Shown here piece after piece: positions 9,560 to 23,300 of a DNA stretch of 64,000 nt. A program made the translations under genes and the position numbers. The notes beneath the pieces are model-generated. The model had not been told where the DNA came from. It ran no database searches and saw nothing but the letters and a program-made list of their open reading frames with translations. The stretch is from the NCBI GenBank assembly GCA_003252375.1, contig QKEJ01000177.1, forward strand, positions 1 through 64,000, read 5' to 3'. Each line of letters opens with the position of its first letter. Position 1 is the first letter of the stretch. Origin of the DNA: Halodesulfovibrio sp. Lineage in GTDB: Bacteria > Desulfobacterota > Desulfovibrionia > Desulfovibrionales > Desulfovibrionaceae.

Positions 9560-10948
9560 TTACCTCCCAGCGATGATCTTGCCGGGGTTCAGAATATTCT
9601 TCGGGTCAATGGCCTTCTTCATATTCAGGGAGTATTCGATGGTCGCGCGGGAGGTTTCCTTTTCCATCCACTTGGACTTGGCCATGCCGATGCCGTGTTC
9701 GCCGGAAAGGGTGCCCTTCAGGGACAGAGCTGCATCGAAGATTTCGTCAACAGCTTCTTCCACACGGTGGAATTCCTTGGTGTCGCGCTTGTCGCACATG
9801 ATGGTGGGGTGCAGGTTGCCGTCGCCGGCGTGACCGAAGGTACCGATCTGCACGTTGTGCTTCTTGGCAATGTTGTTGATGGCGGCAACCATGGCCGGGA
9901 TCTGGGAACGCGGCACGGTGGCGTCTTCCAGCACGGTGGTGGGACGGGCGCGTGCGAGGGAGGGCAGCGCGTTGCGGCGTGCTTCCCACAGCTTCAGCTT
10001 TTCAGCGGCGTCCTTGGCAACCTGGATGCGGGAGGCGCCGATCTTTTCCAGAACCTTCACAACGGTGGCGGCTTCGTCTTCCACCTGTGCGGGGTGGCCG
10101 TCCACTTCGATGAGCAGGATGGCGGCGGCGTCAACGGGCAGGCCGGCCTTGGTGTAGTCTTCGATGTAGCGCATGCAGGCCTGGTCGATGAATTCCAGGG
10201 TACAGGGCACAACGTGTGCGGCGATGATGCCGGCAACGGCGGCGGAGGCCTTGTTCACATCGTCAAACACGGCCATCATGGCTTTGGAGGCAGCCGGGGG
10301 CGGGGTGAGCTTGAGGATGATTTCGTTGAATACGCCCAGGGTGCCTTCGGAAGCGACCATCAGACCGGCGAGGTTGTAGCCGGTGACACACTTGACGGTG
10401 CGGGAGCCGGTCTTCACCAGTTCGCCACGCACGTCGAAGAAGTCGAGACCCATCACGTAATCCTTGGTCACGCCGTACTTCAGGCCGCGCAGGCCACCGG
10501 CGTTTTCAGCCACGTTGCCACCGATGGTGGAAACAGCCTGAGAGCCCGGATCCGGGGGGTAGAAAAGGCCGCGCTTGGCGACTTCGGCTGCGAACTGTGC
10601 GGTCACAACGCCGGGCTGTACCACTGCGTACAGATCTTCCTCGTTGATTTCGATGATCTTGTTCATGGCGTTGGTGAGAACCACGATGCCATCGCGCTTG
10701 TCCGGGATGGTGCCGCCGGAAAGGTTGGTGCCTGCACCGCGAACCGTAATGGGGCTGTTGTTCTCGTTACAGAGGGCAACAACCTTGCCCAGCTGCTCGG
10801 AGTTGGTCGGGCGAACAACCAATGCGGGGGCCACAGGTTCGAGGACGGCGGAGTCGTAAGAGTAGGACTGACGGTCGGCTTCGGAGCTGAAGACGTTCTC
10901 TTCACCAACGATGGCCTTGAATTCTTTGATCAGAGATTCACTGAGCAT
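9560..10948 (-). CDS. FAD-linked D-lactate/glycolate oxidase subunit (GlcD family; DVU3027-like)
   Basis: PITVRGAGTNLSGGTIP FAD-binding signature; C-terminal FAD-oxidase domain GTFGHAGDGNLHPTI, GEHGIGMAK. Confidence 0.95.
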   Translation of the reverse strand: MLSESLIKEFKAIVGEENVFSSEADRQSYSYDSAVLEPVAPALVVRPTNSEQLGKVVALCNENNSPITVRGAGTNLSGGTIPDKRDGIVVLTNAMNKIIEINEEDLYAVVQPGVVTAQFAAEVAKRGLFYPPDPGSQAVSTIGGNVAENAGGLRGLKYGVTKDYVMGLDFFDVRGELVKTGSRTVKCVTGYNLAGLMVASEGTLGVFNEIILKLTPPPAASKAMMAVFDDVNKASAAVAGIIAAHVVPCTLEFIDQACMRYIEDYTKAGLPVDAAAILLIEVDGHPAQVEDEAATVVKVLEKIGASRIQVAKDAAEKLKLWEARRNALPSLARARPTTVLEDATVPRSQIPAMVAAINNIAKKHNVQIGTFGHAGDGNLHPTIMCDKRDTKEFHRVEEAVDEIFDAALSLKGTLSGEHGIGMAKSKWMEKETSRATIEYSLNMKKAIDPKNILNPGKIIAGR

Positions 10949-11031
10949 GAAGAACTTCCTCCAAGAGGGGGGTTAAGGTCTGTCCGCTTGCTGTCTCAAT
11001 ATCCGGCAACGGGAGGCAGGGCGGTGTGTGA

Positions 11032-11069
11032 AAAACGGAGCAACTGACGTTTCGTGAGCCGCTCCGTTT
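11032..11069 (-). terminator. Candidate intrinsic terminator between lctP and the glcD-like gene
   Basis: Minus strand AAACGGAGC-N19-GCTCCGTTTTT. Confidence 0.55.
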
Positions 11070-11102
11070 ACCAAGTGTCTGGATAACAAAACCCTTTCAA
11101 GC

Positions 11103-11136
11103 GCCGGGAGCGGGTATCGCGCATCCCGCTCCCGGC
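11103..11136 (-). other. Very stable stem-loop just after the lctP stop
   Basis: GCCGGGAGCGGG-tatcgcgcat-CCCGCTCCCGGC, perfect 12-bp arms; no immediate U-tract. Confidence 0.7.
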
Positions 11137-11149
11137 AAGTGACGGGGGA

Positions 11150-12838
11150 TTAGAACAGAGTCGGGAAGAACACGAAGCACATCAGCGAAGCGATGATGCC
11201 AACCACAGCGGCGTACAGCAGGAAGGGCCATACGGTACGCTTGAGGATGGTGCCTTCCATACCGGACAGGCCAACAACTGCGCAGGCTGCCACGATGTTG
11301 TGGATACAAACCATGTTACCGGCACCACCGCCAACAACCTGAGCTGCCACGATGATCTGACGGGGCAGTTCGAGCTGCTGAGCCACGCCCCACTGGAATT
11401 CAGCGAAGAGCAGGTCAGAAACGGTGTTGGAGCCGGTGATGAAGGCGCCGAGGCCGCCAACAACGGAGGCGAACATGGGCCATGCGTTACCAACCAGGCC
11501 GGAAACTGCCTTGGCAAGTTCCAGAGGCATGGAAGCCAGGCCATTGGGGTTGGTTCCGGACAGACGGAAGATGGACACCAGGGCAACTGCGAAGAGCAGC
11601 GCGATGGTGGGGTTCTTCATCTTGGCAATGGATTCCTTCCAAGCCTTGGAGGCGTTGGAGCCGCTCATGCCGTGCAGAGGAATGGTCAGCAGGGCAACGA
11701 GCACGAAGGGAATCGTGCCGGGGAGGTACAGGATGGCAATGGCGTTCTTGATTTCAGGATGGCCAAGGAAGCCAGCATCGAAGGGAATCTTCACGCCGGC
11801 GAGCATGCCCTTGAGGCCGATTTCGGGAATACGGGTCACGACCAGGATAAGGCCGATGAGCACGTAGGGGAGCCATGCCTTGAACTGGGACATGTGCGCC
11901 TTGAATTCCTTGGTGTCGGCAACGGAGATTTCACCGGTCCACTCGGGATCCCAGTTCTTGTGGTCGCCGAAGGTCCAGGTTTCAGCAGGCAGGCAGAAGC
12001 CGTTCTTGGCGCCGAGAACCACGATGCCGAGACCGACGAGACCACCGATCAGGGACGGGAATTCGGGACCAACGAGCCATGCGAACACGAGGTAGGGCAC
12101 AACGAAGGAAACAGCTGCGAATACGCAGAACTTCCAGGCCTTGAAACCGTCAGACCAGCTGCGGTTGGGGCCGAAGAAGCGGGTGATGAAGCCCAGCATG
12201 AAGATGGGCAGGATGAAGGCCATGACACCATGGAAGATGGTGGCCCACTGACCGATAACCATGTTGAACTGTTCGGGGGAAGCGAAATTCAGGCCGGGGA
12301 TGCCGGCAGCAACAGCTTCCTTCACCAGGGGCTGAACGTACTTCAGGCCCAGGATGATGGGGGTACCAACAGCACCGAAGGATACGGGGAAGGAGTTGAA
12401 CACGAGGCAGATAACGGCAGCAGCCAGGGGCGGGAAGCCCAGGGAAAGCAGCAGAGGGGCTGCCAGAGCTGCGGGGGTACCGAAACCTGCGGCACCTTCG
12501 ATGAAGGCAGCAAACAGGTAGCCGATGATGATCGCCTGAACGCGATGGTCAGCGGAAATCTGCTGCATGCCGTACTGAATGGTTTCCATGCCGCCGCTGT
12601 ACTGCAGGGTGTACAGGATCAGGATGGCACCGAAAACGATGATGAGAACGCTGACAGCGGTGATGGCGCCGTGGAAGGACATAGCAGCAATGGTGCTTGC
12701 ATCAATGCCCCAGCCAACCATGGCGCCGAGGACTGCGCATGCCCAGGCAATAGGCATGGCCTTGGTAGCAGGCCAACGCAGGCCAACCATCAGGATCAGA
12801 GCTGCCAGAATAGGCAGCAAGGCAAACATAGCCAACAT
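11150..12838 (-). CDS. lctP: L-lactate permease (LctP family)
   Basis: Multi-TM protein with [50 protein letters not shown] motifs typical of LctP; next to por and the lactate dehydrogenase genes. Confidence 0.95.
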   Translation of the reverse strand: MLAMFALLPILAALILMVGLRWPATKAMPIAWACAVLGAMVGWGIDASTIAAMSFHGAITAVSVLIIVFGAILILYTLQYSGGMETIQYGMQQISADHRVQAIIIGYLFAAFIEGAAGFGTPAALAAPLLLSLGFPPLAAAVICLVFNSFPVSFGAVGTPIILGLKYVQPLVKEAVAAGIPGLNFASPEQFNMVIGQWATIFHGVMAFILPIFMLGFITRFFGPNRSWSDGFKAWKFCVFAAVSFVVPYLVFAWLVGPEFPSLIGGLVGLGIVVLGAKNGFCLPAETWTFGDHKNWDPEWTGEISVADTKEFKAHMSQFKAWLPYVLIGLILVVTRIPEIGLKGMLAGVKIPFDAGFLGHPEIKNAIAILYLPGTIPFVLVALLTIPLHGMSGSNASKAWKESIAKMKNPTIALLFAVALVSIFRLSGTNPNGLASMPLELAKAVSGLVGNAWPMFASVVGGLGAFITGSNTVSDLLFAEFQWGVAQQLELPRQIIVAAQVVGGGAGNMVCIHNIVAACAVVGLSGMEGTILKRTVWPFLLYAAVVGIIASLMCFVFFPTLF

Positions 12839-12910
12839 AGAACGCTCCTCTTTGAGGGTTGTGAGTTTATGGCGTCAAACCACCTAAACGCCATGTCAGG
12901 AAAGGGGTCC

Positions 12911-12934
12911 GGGGGGGGCTTCCGCTCCCCCCCC
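12911..12934 (-). other. G8/C8 stem-loop in the por-lctP gap
   Basis: GGGGGGGGcttccgctCCCCCCCC between por (stop 12966) and lctP (start 12838). Confidence 0.65.
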
Positions 12935-12965
12935 GAACTCCGGGTGTATTACCTAAGGTCGGGTG

Positions 12966-16652
<3,687 letters not shown>

Positions 16653-16773
16653 TCATGCTGCCCCGGTTGCCATCCCCAGGCAGAGATCATGTATAGATCG
16701 TCAGCAGAGGGTGCGAGTTTTTCCCCGTCTCGCGCCCAGCGGTTGGTTGGCTGGTAAACCGGATCAGCTTAAA

Positions 16774-16787
16774 CAATATCTGTGCCA
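16774..16787 (-). promoter_or_regulatory. Sigma54 (-24/-12) promoter candidate for por
   Basis: Minus strand TGGCAC-AGATA-TTGT against TGGCAC-N5-TTGC; about 160 bp upstream of the por start; the gene immediately upstream encodes a sigma54 activator. Confidence 0.7.
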
Positions 16788-16869
16788 TTTTTGCGCGATA
16801 TAAAAAGTTTAGTTATTCCCCCGGATTGCCTCCTTAGATAGTGGTGTGGGCTCGTTGGTGGAAGCCAGG

Positions 16870-16893
16870 CTTGTCCGAAAAAAAAGACAACTG
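16870..16893. promoter_or_regulatory. Candidate activator-binding inverted repeat upstream of por (site A)
   Basis: TTGTC-CGAAAAAAAA-GACAA; 83-106 bp upstream of the -24 element. Confidence 0.5.
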
Positions 16894-16976
16894 TAACGCG
16901 ATTGTCTCTCATGCACCCGGAAAAGCCTTGTCCGGCCATGCACCACGCGGGTCCGTAATTTCATACCCTGTTTCCA

Positions 16977-17001
16977 GGTGTCCGGAAAAACAGACTTGTC
17001 C
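16977..17001. promoter_or_regulatory. Candidate activator-binding site upstream of por (site C), related to site A
   Basis: GTGTC-CGGAAAAACA-GACTT, same spacing and same core (TGTCCGRAAAAAMAGAC) as site A; a half-site TTGTCCGG lies between them near 16929-16935. Confidence 0.45.
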
Positions 17002-17102
17002 ACTGAGAACGGGCTTGCATACAATAAAATGAGTGCACAAACAACAGGAAAAGAAGCTGCGTGAGGTGTTGGAAACGCAGTTTACAGAATACCAGCACAA
17101 AA

Positions 17103-18593
17103 TTACAGACTAATATTATTCTTTTTCAGCAGCGCGTAGAAGTGGGACCGCGACAGGCCGGAGCGGCGGATGATCTCCTGTACGTTGCCCTGGGTCTGAT
17201 TTATCAGCATCTCTATGTACTTGCGTTCCATCATGTTCTTGAAGTCCTTCATTTCGGGCAGCTCGTCGCCAAGCACCGATTCCGCCAGCGCGGTCATGTC
17301 CGTTTTTTCGGACACAGGACCCTGCGGCTGTGGGGCCTGACGTTTTTCGGCGGGCAGCGGACCCCGTGGGGCTGCCGGTCCCATTCCGGCTCCGGAGCAT
17401 GCACCGTTGCGGGTCAGGTTGGCCTTGGCGAGCTTGATGCGCAGATCCTGCGGCAGATGCATGGCGTAGAGCATGGACTCCATGCCCGAGGCCACAAACG
17501 CCCGCTCCAGCACGTTGAAGAGCTCCCGCACGTTGCCGGGCCAGTCGTGGTTGGCCAGCATGGCGAAGAAGTCGGAGGAGAAGCCCTTGTTGGGCACCCC
17601 GTACTGTTCGCACAGGCGGTTGATGTAGAACATGGCCAGCGGTTTCACGTCCTCGCAGCGCTGGCGCAGGGGGGGGAGTTCGATGTGCATGGTCTTGAGG
17701 CGGAAGAGCAGGTCCTTGCGGAATTCGCCCCGCTCGACCATCTCGTCGAGGTTCTTGTTGGTGGCGGAAATAAGCCGGAAATCGCTCTTGATTTCCTGCG
17801 TGCCGCCCACGGGCCGGAAAACGCGTTCCTGCAGGAAGCGCAGAAACGCCTTCTGGATGGAGAGCGGCATTTCCCCCACTTCGTCGAGGAAGAGCGTGCC
17901 CTTGTCCGCCACCTTGACCAGCCCGTCCTGATCCTGCTGGGCGCCGGTGAACGCCCCCTTGCGGTGGCCGAAGAGGGTGGATTCCACCAGGGTTTCGGTG
18001 AGGGAGGCGCAGTCCACCACCACAAAGCGGTTGTCGCGCCGCAGGCTGTTGGCGTGCACGGTTCTGGCGGTCAGCTCCTTGCCCGTGCCGGTTTCGCCGG
18101 TGATGAGCACGTTGGCATCCGTTATGGCGGCCTGGGCCACAAGGTTAAAGCAGTCGCGCATGGCCGCGCTGGAGCCGATGACGTTCTCAAGGTCCAGCAC
18201 CATGGGGGCCGCGCTCTTGTTCTGCTTTTCTTCCCGGTACTGCAGGGCCCGCTTCAGTGTGAGCGTGGTCTGCTTGATGGGGGTGGGCTTGACCAGAAAG
18301 TCCCATACGCCGCCCTGAATGGCCAGCTCGGCGCCGTCGGGGTCGCCCTCGCCGGTCAGGATGATGACTTCCGGAGCGTCCTTGGTGCTGCGGATGTGGG
18401 GCAGGGCGTTGAGGCCGTTGCCATCGGGCAGGCGGATATCCAGAAAGACGACGTCGAACGGCTGCTCCTGCAGGGCCTTCAGACCCGCGGCAATGGTGTT
18501 GGCGGTGGAGCACTGGTAGTTGAGCCGCGCAATGAGGCTCTGGATGGTTTCGCAGATGTGCTGGTCGTCGTCGATGACAAGAATATTGGGCAT
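17103..18593 (-). CDS. Sigma54-dependent response regulator (REC-AAA-HTH; DVU3023/LurR-like)
   Basis: MPNILVIDDDQHICETIQSL..., VVFLDIRLPDGNGLNALP receiver; GETGTGKELTARTVH, GAFTGAQQDQDGLVKVADKGTLFLDEVGEMPL sigma54-interaction domain; Fis-type C-terminal HTH. Confidence 0.95.
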   Translation of the reverse strand: MPNILVIDDDQHICETIQSLIARLNYQCSTANTIAAGLKALQEQPFDVVFLDIRLPDGNGLNALPHIRSTKDAPEVIILTGEGDPDGAELAIQGGVWDFLVKPTPIKQTTLTLKRALQYREEKQNKSAAPMVLDLENVIGSSAAMRDCFNLVAQAAITDANVLITGETGTGKELTARTVHANSLRRDNRFVVVDCASLTETLVESTLFGHRKGAFTGAQQDQDGLVKVADKGTLFLDEVGEMPLSIQKAFLRFLQERVFRPVGGTQEIKSDFRLISATNKNLDEMVERGEFRKDLLFRLKTMHIELPPLRQRCEDVKPLAMFYINRLCEQYGVPNKGFSSDFFAMLANHDWPGNVRELFNVLERAFVASGMESMLYAMHLPQDLRIKLAKANLTRNGACSGAGMGPAAPRGPLPAEKRQAPQPQGPVSEKTDMTALAESVLGDELPEMKDFKNMMERKYIEMLINQTQGNVQEIIRRSGLSRSHFYALLKKNNISL

Positions 18594-18727
18594 GGATACC
18601 TGATGGGCTGCAGGGGTTGGAGGGGGGTAAGTATTACTCCTGACCGATCATTCCCAGAAACGACAAAATTGTCCAGTGTCCAATGTTCATTGTCGTTCCG
18701 GTTGTCGAGGCGGACCTTCGGCAATCC

Positions 18728-21700
18728 CTAGGGCGCCTGTTGTCCGAGGATTCGGTGTATGGCCTCTGCCAGAGTGCCCTTGTTGTAGGGCTTGCTTATC
18801 ATGGTCCGGATGTTCGGCAGGGAGCCTGCCCCCTGCGAAGCGACGTCGCGCCCCGAAACGAGGATTACCGGCAGGGCGGGAACAAGCATGCCCACCTCCT
18901 GCGCGAGTTCCAGGCCGTTGATGTCCGGCATGTCGAAATCGGTGATGAGCAGGTCCCAGGCTTCCGGGGTGTTCTGCAGCATTTCGAGGGCCTGCTCGGG
19001 GTGCCCGGAGGAGGTGACCGAATAGCCCAGGCTTTCCAGAACGCGGGGAATGGTCTGCAGCTGGTCCTCGTCGTCCTCCACAAAGAGGATGCGTCCCACC
19101 CCGCCCGTGGGCAGGGCGGGCTCGATCGCCTCATGCAGGGCTTCCTGCTCCTGACAGGGGAGGAAGATTTCGAAGGCCGTGCGCTGGAACGGCTTGCTGT
19201 TGACCAGGATGCCGCCTCGGTGCGCCTTGATGATGCCGTGCACCACGGCAAGGCCGAGTCCGGTGCCTTCCGTCTTGCCCTTGGTGGTGAAAAACGGGTC
19301 GAAGATCTTGTCCAGAATCTCGGGCGGGATGCCGGGGCCGTTGTCCGCCACGGTGATCATGAAGTAGTTGCCGGGCGGCACCGTGATCATCTTGGCGTCC
19401 TCTTCCTCAAGGCGGACCTTGTCGAGGCTCAGCTCAAGGAAGCCGCCGTGCTGGCGCAGCGCCTGGAAGGCGTTGGTGCACAGGTTCATGACCACCTGAT
19501 GGATCTGCGTGGGGTCCGCATGGGTGATGGCGGGAAACTCCGGTGTTCGTTCGCGGATATCTATGTTGCGGGGCATGGAGGCCTTGATGAGGCCGGAAGC
19601 CTCGATGAGCACCTCGTTGATGTTGGTGGTCATGAAGCCTTCCAGCGAGGGGCGGCTGAAGGTCAGGATCTGCTTGACCAGCTGGCTGCCGCGCTGCGCG
19701 GCCTTGAGCGCGCGGGTCATGTCGTTCCAGGTGATGGAATCCTCGCTGATGTCGGTAATGGCCAATTCCACGGAATTGATGATGGAGGTGAGGATGTTGT
19801 TGAAGTCGTGCGAAATGCCGCCGGCAAGGGTGCCGATGGCCTCCATCTTCTGGGACTGCAGGAGCTGCCGTTCGAGATTGATGCGCTGGGTGATGTCTTC
19901 GGCCGCGGTGAGCAGGCCCACCACCTCGCCGTCGTCACCGTGCAGGGGCACGCGGTTGGTTTCCAGCCACACCATGGTGCCGTTGGGGCCGTACATGGAC
20001 AGACGCGTCTGGTACTGGGCGTTGTTCTCCTCCACCACCTTGGCCTCTGCCGCAAAGATCTGTTCGGCGTCCTCCAGGCTGGGGAAGATGTCCTTGTTGG
20101 TCTTGCCGAGAATGGCCTCGGGGCCGGGCACCCCGAAGAAGCGGAGGAACGACTTGTTGGCGCCGAGATAGCGCAGGTACTTGTCCTTCCACGAGACCAG
20201 CTGGGGAATGTTGTCCAGCACCAGCTGGAGCATGCGTTCGGATTCGCGCCGGGCCTTTTCCGCCCGCTTGCGCTTGGTCACGTTCTCGGCAAAGCCTTCC
20301 AGCAGATCCACGTTGCCGAGGCGGTCCCGGATGATGCGCAGGGAAATGTTGGCGATGACCGTGGTGCCGTCCTGCCGGGTGAAGGCGGTTTCGAAGGTGC
20401 GGATTTCCTCTCCGGTACTGCCTTCTCCGGTGAGCTTCAGATCGTTGATGAGGCTGACCGGCCGGGTGCGCATTTCCGCAAGCATGGCTTCGGGTGAATT
20501 GAACCCCGCCATGACGGCGAGCGCCGGGTTGATGTCCAGCAGGTCGCCGTCCGGCTTGACGCGGAAGATGCCCAGCGGCGAATTTTCGAAGATGGAACGG
20601 TATTTTTCTTCCGCTGCGCGCAGGCTTTCCTCGGCCTTCTTGCGGTCGGTGTAGTCGAAGATAATACCCACCAGCCCGGCGATTTCGGCGCGGGCGTTGA
20701 TGTTGGTGGCCTTGTGCAGGATGATGTTGTGCAGTTGCCCGCTGTTGCTGCCGTCGGTGGGCGTGATGGTCTGTTCGTAGATTTCCACGCCGGGCACGCG
20801 CAGCAGGGCGTTGTCCACGGCGTCGTGCAGCTGGGAGAGCCCCCTGCCCTGCAGCTGCCATTCGTTCCGGTTGAGGATCTCCGCACGGGCCACGCCGAAG
20901 AAGCGCTCGAAGGCGACGTTGCATTCCTGGTACCGCCCATACTTGTCCTTGGAGTAGATGGGGATGGGAATGGTGTCCATGAGCAGGCGCAGGAACGAGA
21001 GCTGGTCCTTGATCTTGAGTTCCACCGAGCGCTTTTCGAGGATGTTCATGACCAGCAGCACGAGGATGACCGTGAGGATGACCAGGCTGACGATGATGGT
21101 CCAGAAGACCTGCTTGTTCAGCTCGTAGAACCGGCTGGGCGCGTTGATGATGATGGAGCCTTCGGGCAGGGACCGTTCGCTCACGTGCATGCGCTTGAGT
21201 TCGTTGTAGTCGAACTCCCACGGCTCGTCGCTGTGCTTGATGATGGGCAGCTCCTGCGGGTTCCTGCCGGAGAGCACCTCAAGAGCAAGGTTGGCTGCTG
21301 CGGCACCGTGCGCTTCGCCGGAGAGCAGCTTGCCCCCCACGATGCCGCTGCCCAGCAGGAACGACCAGTTGGAGTAGAGCGGGGCGTTGGTGTTGGCGCG
21401 CACCCGTTGCAGCAGCTCCTGCGCGGAGTAGAACTGGCCGTCGATATCCCGGTACATGGGGATGAAATAGAAGAAGGTGTCGGGCTTGGCGTCGCGGATC
21501 CAGCCCAGCATCTGCTCCAGGCTGTATTCGTCCCAGAATTCGATCTGCAGCTGATCCTTGAACAGGGGTAGAGCCTGCTTGATCTGCGTGCGGATGGCCT
21601 TGCCGGTGACGGACTGGTCGCCGATGACGACCATGCGCCGCATGCCGGGGTGCAGGCGCAGGGCGAGATCGAGGTTGGCGGCCACGTCGAAGCTTTCGAT

Positions 21701-22135
21701 CACCCCGGTGATGTTGCGGCCTTCAAGGGACTTCTGGTCAAAGTCGTTGACCCCGCAGAAGACCACGGGCACGCCGGGAAAGAGCTGCTCGCCGTACCTG
21801 AGGATGAAGTCGTAGGCGATGTTGTCCGAGACCATGATGAGATCGAAGTGCTTGTCCCGGAACTTGTCACGGTACAGGCTGATGAGGGTCTGCACGGTGT
21901 CTTCATAGTGGAATTTCTTGGAGTCCATGTACTCCACCTGCAGCACGATGGCGTAGTCGCTCTGCTCCAGGGTTTCCTTTATGCCCGTGAAGATGTTGTC
22001 CGACCACGAGTAGCCGTTGTGGTAGGAGTTCAGGAACAGGATGTTCTTGCGGATCTTCTGGGCGGACGCCGTGGCGGGCGAGAGGATGACCGTTGCCAGC
22101 AGCAGGGCCATGAGCAGCGCCGCAAAGCGCGTCAT
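18728..22135 (-). CDS. Hybrid sensor histidine kinase with N-terminal ABC substrate-binding-like periplasmic domain, PAS domains and C-terminal receiver
   Basis: Signal peptide-like start [49 protein letters not shown]...; [21 protein letters not shown] phosphoacceptor; [22 protein letters not shown]; terminal [10 protein letters not shown]...[13 protein letters not shown] receiver. Confidence 0.92.
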   Translation of the reverse strand: MTRFAALLMALLLATVILSPATASAQKIRKNILFLNSYHNGYSWSDNIFTGIKETLEQSDYAIVLQVEYMDSKKFHYEDTVQTLISLYRDKFRDKHFDLIMVSDNIAYDFILRYGEQLFPGVPVVFCGVNDFDQKSLEGRNITGVIESFDVAANLDLALRLHPGMRRMVVIGDQSVTGKAIRTQIKQALPLFKDQLQIEFWDEYSLEQMLGWIRDAKPDTFFYFIPMYRDIDGQFYSAQELLQRVRANTNAPLYSNWSFLLGSGIVGGKLLSGEAHGAAAANLALEVLSGRNPQELPIIKHSDEPWEFDYNELKRMHVSERSLPEGSIIINAPSRFYELNKQVFWTIIVSLVILTVILVLLVMNILEKRSVELKIKDQLSFLRLLMDTIPIPIYSKDKYGRYQECNVAFERFFGVARAEILNRNEWQLQGRGLSQLHDAVDNALLRVPGVEIYEQTITPTDGSNSGQLHNIILHKATNINARAEIAGLVGIIFDYTDRKKAEESLRAAEEKYRSIFENSPLGIFRVKPDGDLLDINPALAVMAGFNSPEAMLAEMRTRPVSLINDLKLTGEGSTGEEIRTFETAFTRQDGTTVIANISLRIIRDRLGNVDLLEGFAENVTKRKRAEKARRESERMLQLVLDNIPQLVSWKDKYLRYLGANKSFLRFFGVPGPEAILGKTNKDIFPSLEDAEQIFAAEAKVVEENNAQYQTRLSMYGPNGTMVWLETNRVPLHGDDGEVVGLLTAAEDITQRINLERQLLQSQKMEAIGTLAGGISHDFNNILTSIINSVELAITDISEDSITWNDMTRALKAAQRGSQLVKQILTFSRPSLEGFMTTNINEVLIEASGLIKASMPRNIDIRERTPEFPAITHADPTQIHQVVMNLCTNAFQALRQHGGFLELSLDKVRLEEEDAKMITVPPGNYFMITVADNGPGIPPEILDKIFDPFFTTKGKTEGTGLGLAVVHGIIKAHRGGILVNSKPFQRTAFEIFLPCQEQEALHEAIEPALPTGGVGRILFVEDDEDQLQTIPRVLESLGYSVTSSGHPEQALEMLQNTPEAWDLLITDFDMPDINGLELAQEVGMLVPALPVILVSGRDVASQGAGSLPNIRTMISKPYNKGTLAEAIHRILGQQAP

Positions 22136-22286
22136 GAATGGCCCCGGGAAGGAGAGCATGGCGCGCATGGTCGGGCAGGCGAAGGGACGATGGGCGAAAC
22201 AGTGCATGGAGTTCTCGTGATGAGGCCGGGGCCTTCGTGCGCCGGTGTATCCGGTCCGGCGGACCGTGTGGACGGGAATGACCGTG

Positions 22287-22670
22287 TTACCGCTTTCCGG
22301 AATCCGTTCCGGTCCGGAGGGGGGCGCCATGTGCCGGTTCGCTCCGTGCGGCGTCCAGCAGGGCGGCGGCATCCGAGCAGGCCTCCATCCATTCCTTGCT
22401 GTCACTGACAGTCTGGCAGAAATCCAGCCCCGCGTACTTGGCGGAGGCGCAGATCTCGATGCGGATCTCGTGGGCGTGTGCCCGAATCCATTCCAGCCCG
22501 TGGCGTTTGTGTCGTTCTGCAATGCCGTACAATACCGCATTGTACAGGTGCAGATCGGCAGGGGCTATGCGGTCCACGCCGAGCAGGGTTATGACCTCCC
22601 AAGGCAGGTCCAGTGTTTCCAGCGTATTCATCATGTCGTCCTGTACTATTCGTGTGTCGTGCGCGATCAT
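22287..22670 (-). CDS. Hypothetical protein upstream of the kinase gene
   Basis: ORF MIAHDTRIVQDDMMNTLETLDLPWEVITLLGVDRIAPADLHLYNAVLYGI...; start codon uncertain; no recognised domain. Confidence 0.5.
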   Translation of the reverse strand: MIAHDTRIVQDDMMNTLETLDLPWEVITLLGVDRIAPADLHLYNAVLYGIAERHKRHGLEWIRAHAHEIRIEICASAKYAGLDFCQTVSDSKEWMEACSDAAALLDAARSEPAHGAPLRTGTDSGKR

Positions 22671-22797
22671 TTTCCCCCAACCGCACCGCATGATATTGAG
22701 GCACAGCATTTCGCACGTCAAGCACCGAGGACAGAAAGAGCCTGCCGTGAGGGGCCGCGGGCTTGCGTCTGCCGTCAAATGCTGCAATACATGGGCT

Positions 22798-23271
22798 ATG
22801 AACATACCTTCCAGTACCCCGGAAACACGGGAAGAATATCAATACATGCTGTCTGTTCTCGGCACCGACGCCGAGGTGTGGAAGAGCCTGCAGGGGCAGT
22901 TTGCGGTGCTCCACCAACGGACGCAGGCTGTGTTCGGCATTGGCGCACTTGCCGTCTCCGTGACCGGATTCTCGGGCCACCGCATTGTGGCCGCCGGCCC
23001 GTGGAGCGGCTATCCGCTCATCGTGGGGCTGGTCTTCGTGCTGGTCAGTCTGGCGGTTGCCCTGTACGGCGTGGTCCGCCTGCAGTGGATATCCGAGATG
23101 CGCGGCAGCACCATTGAAGAGGGGCTTGCGTATGTGATTGCCGTGCGCAACCGCAAGACCAGATTCTTCCTGCTTTCTCTCAAGCTGGTCCTCTTCGGGC
23201 TGCTCTGGTATGTGCTGGCCGTGGCGGTCTATCTGCACAAGGCGTCTGCAGGTCTGATTCCCATTCTGTAG
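22798..23271 (+). CDS. Small membrane protein, unknown function
   Basis: MNIPSSTPETREEYQYMLSVLGTDAEVWK... with three to four predicted hydrophobic segments (VFGIGALAVSVTGF; LIVGLVFVLVSLAVALYGVV; LVLFGLLWYVLAVAVYL). Confidence 0.7.
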   Translation: MNIPSSTPETREEYQYMLSVLGTDAEVWKSLQGQFAVLHQRTQAVFGIGALAVSVTGFSGHRIVAAGPWSGYPLIVGLVFVLVSLAVALYGVVRLQWISEMRGSTIEEGLAYVIAVRNRKTRFFLLSLKLVLFGLLWYVLAVAVYLHKASAGLIPIL

Positions 23272-23300
23272 GAGCATGCGATGGTTGATCGGGGCGGAGC

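Noticed and set aside
8132-11047. 971-codon plus-strand ORF opposite the lactate dehydrogenase genes
   Set aside because: Antisense of two clearly conserved genes, composition artefact (HV/GG-rich), no RBS-domain support.
12911-12934. G8/C8 runs as a phase-variation tract
   Set aside because: Located in an intergenic hairpin, not in a coding or promoter spacer position; stem-loop explanation is simpler.
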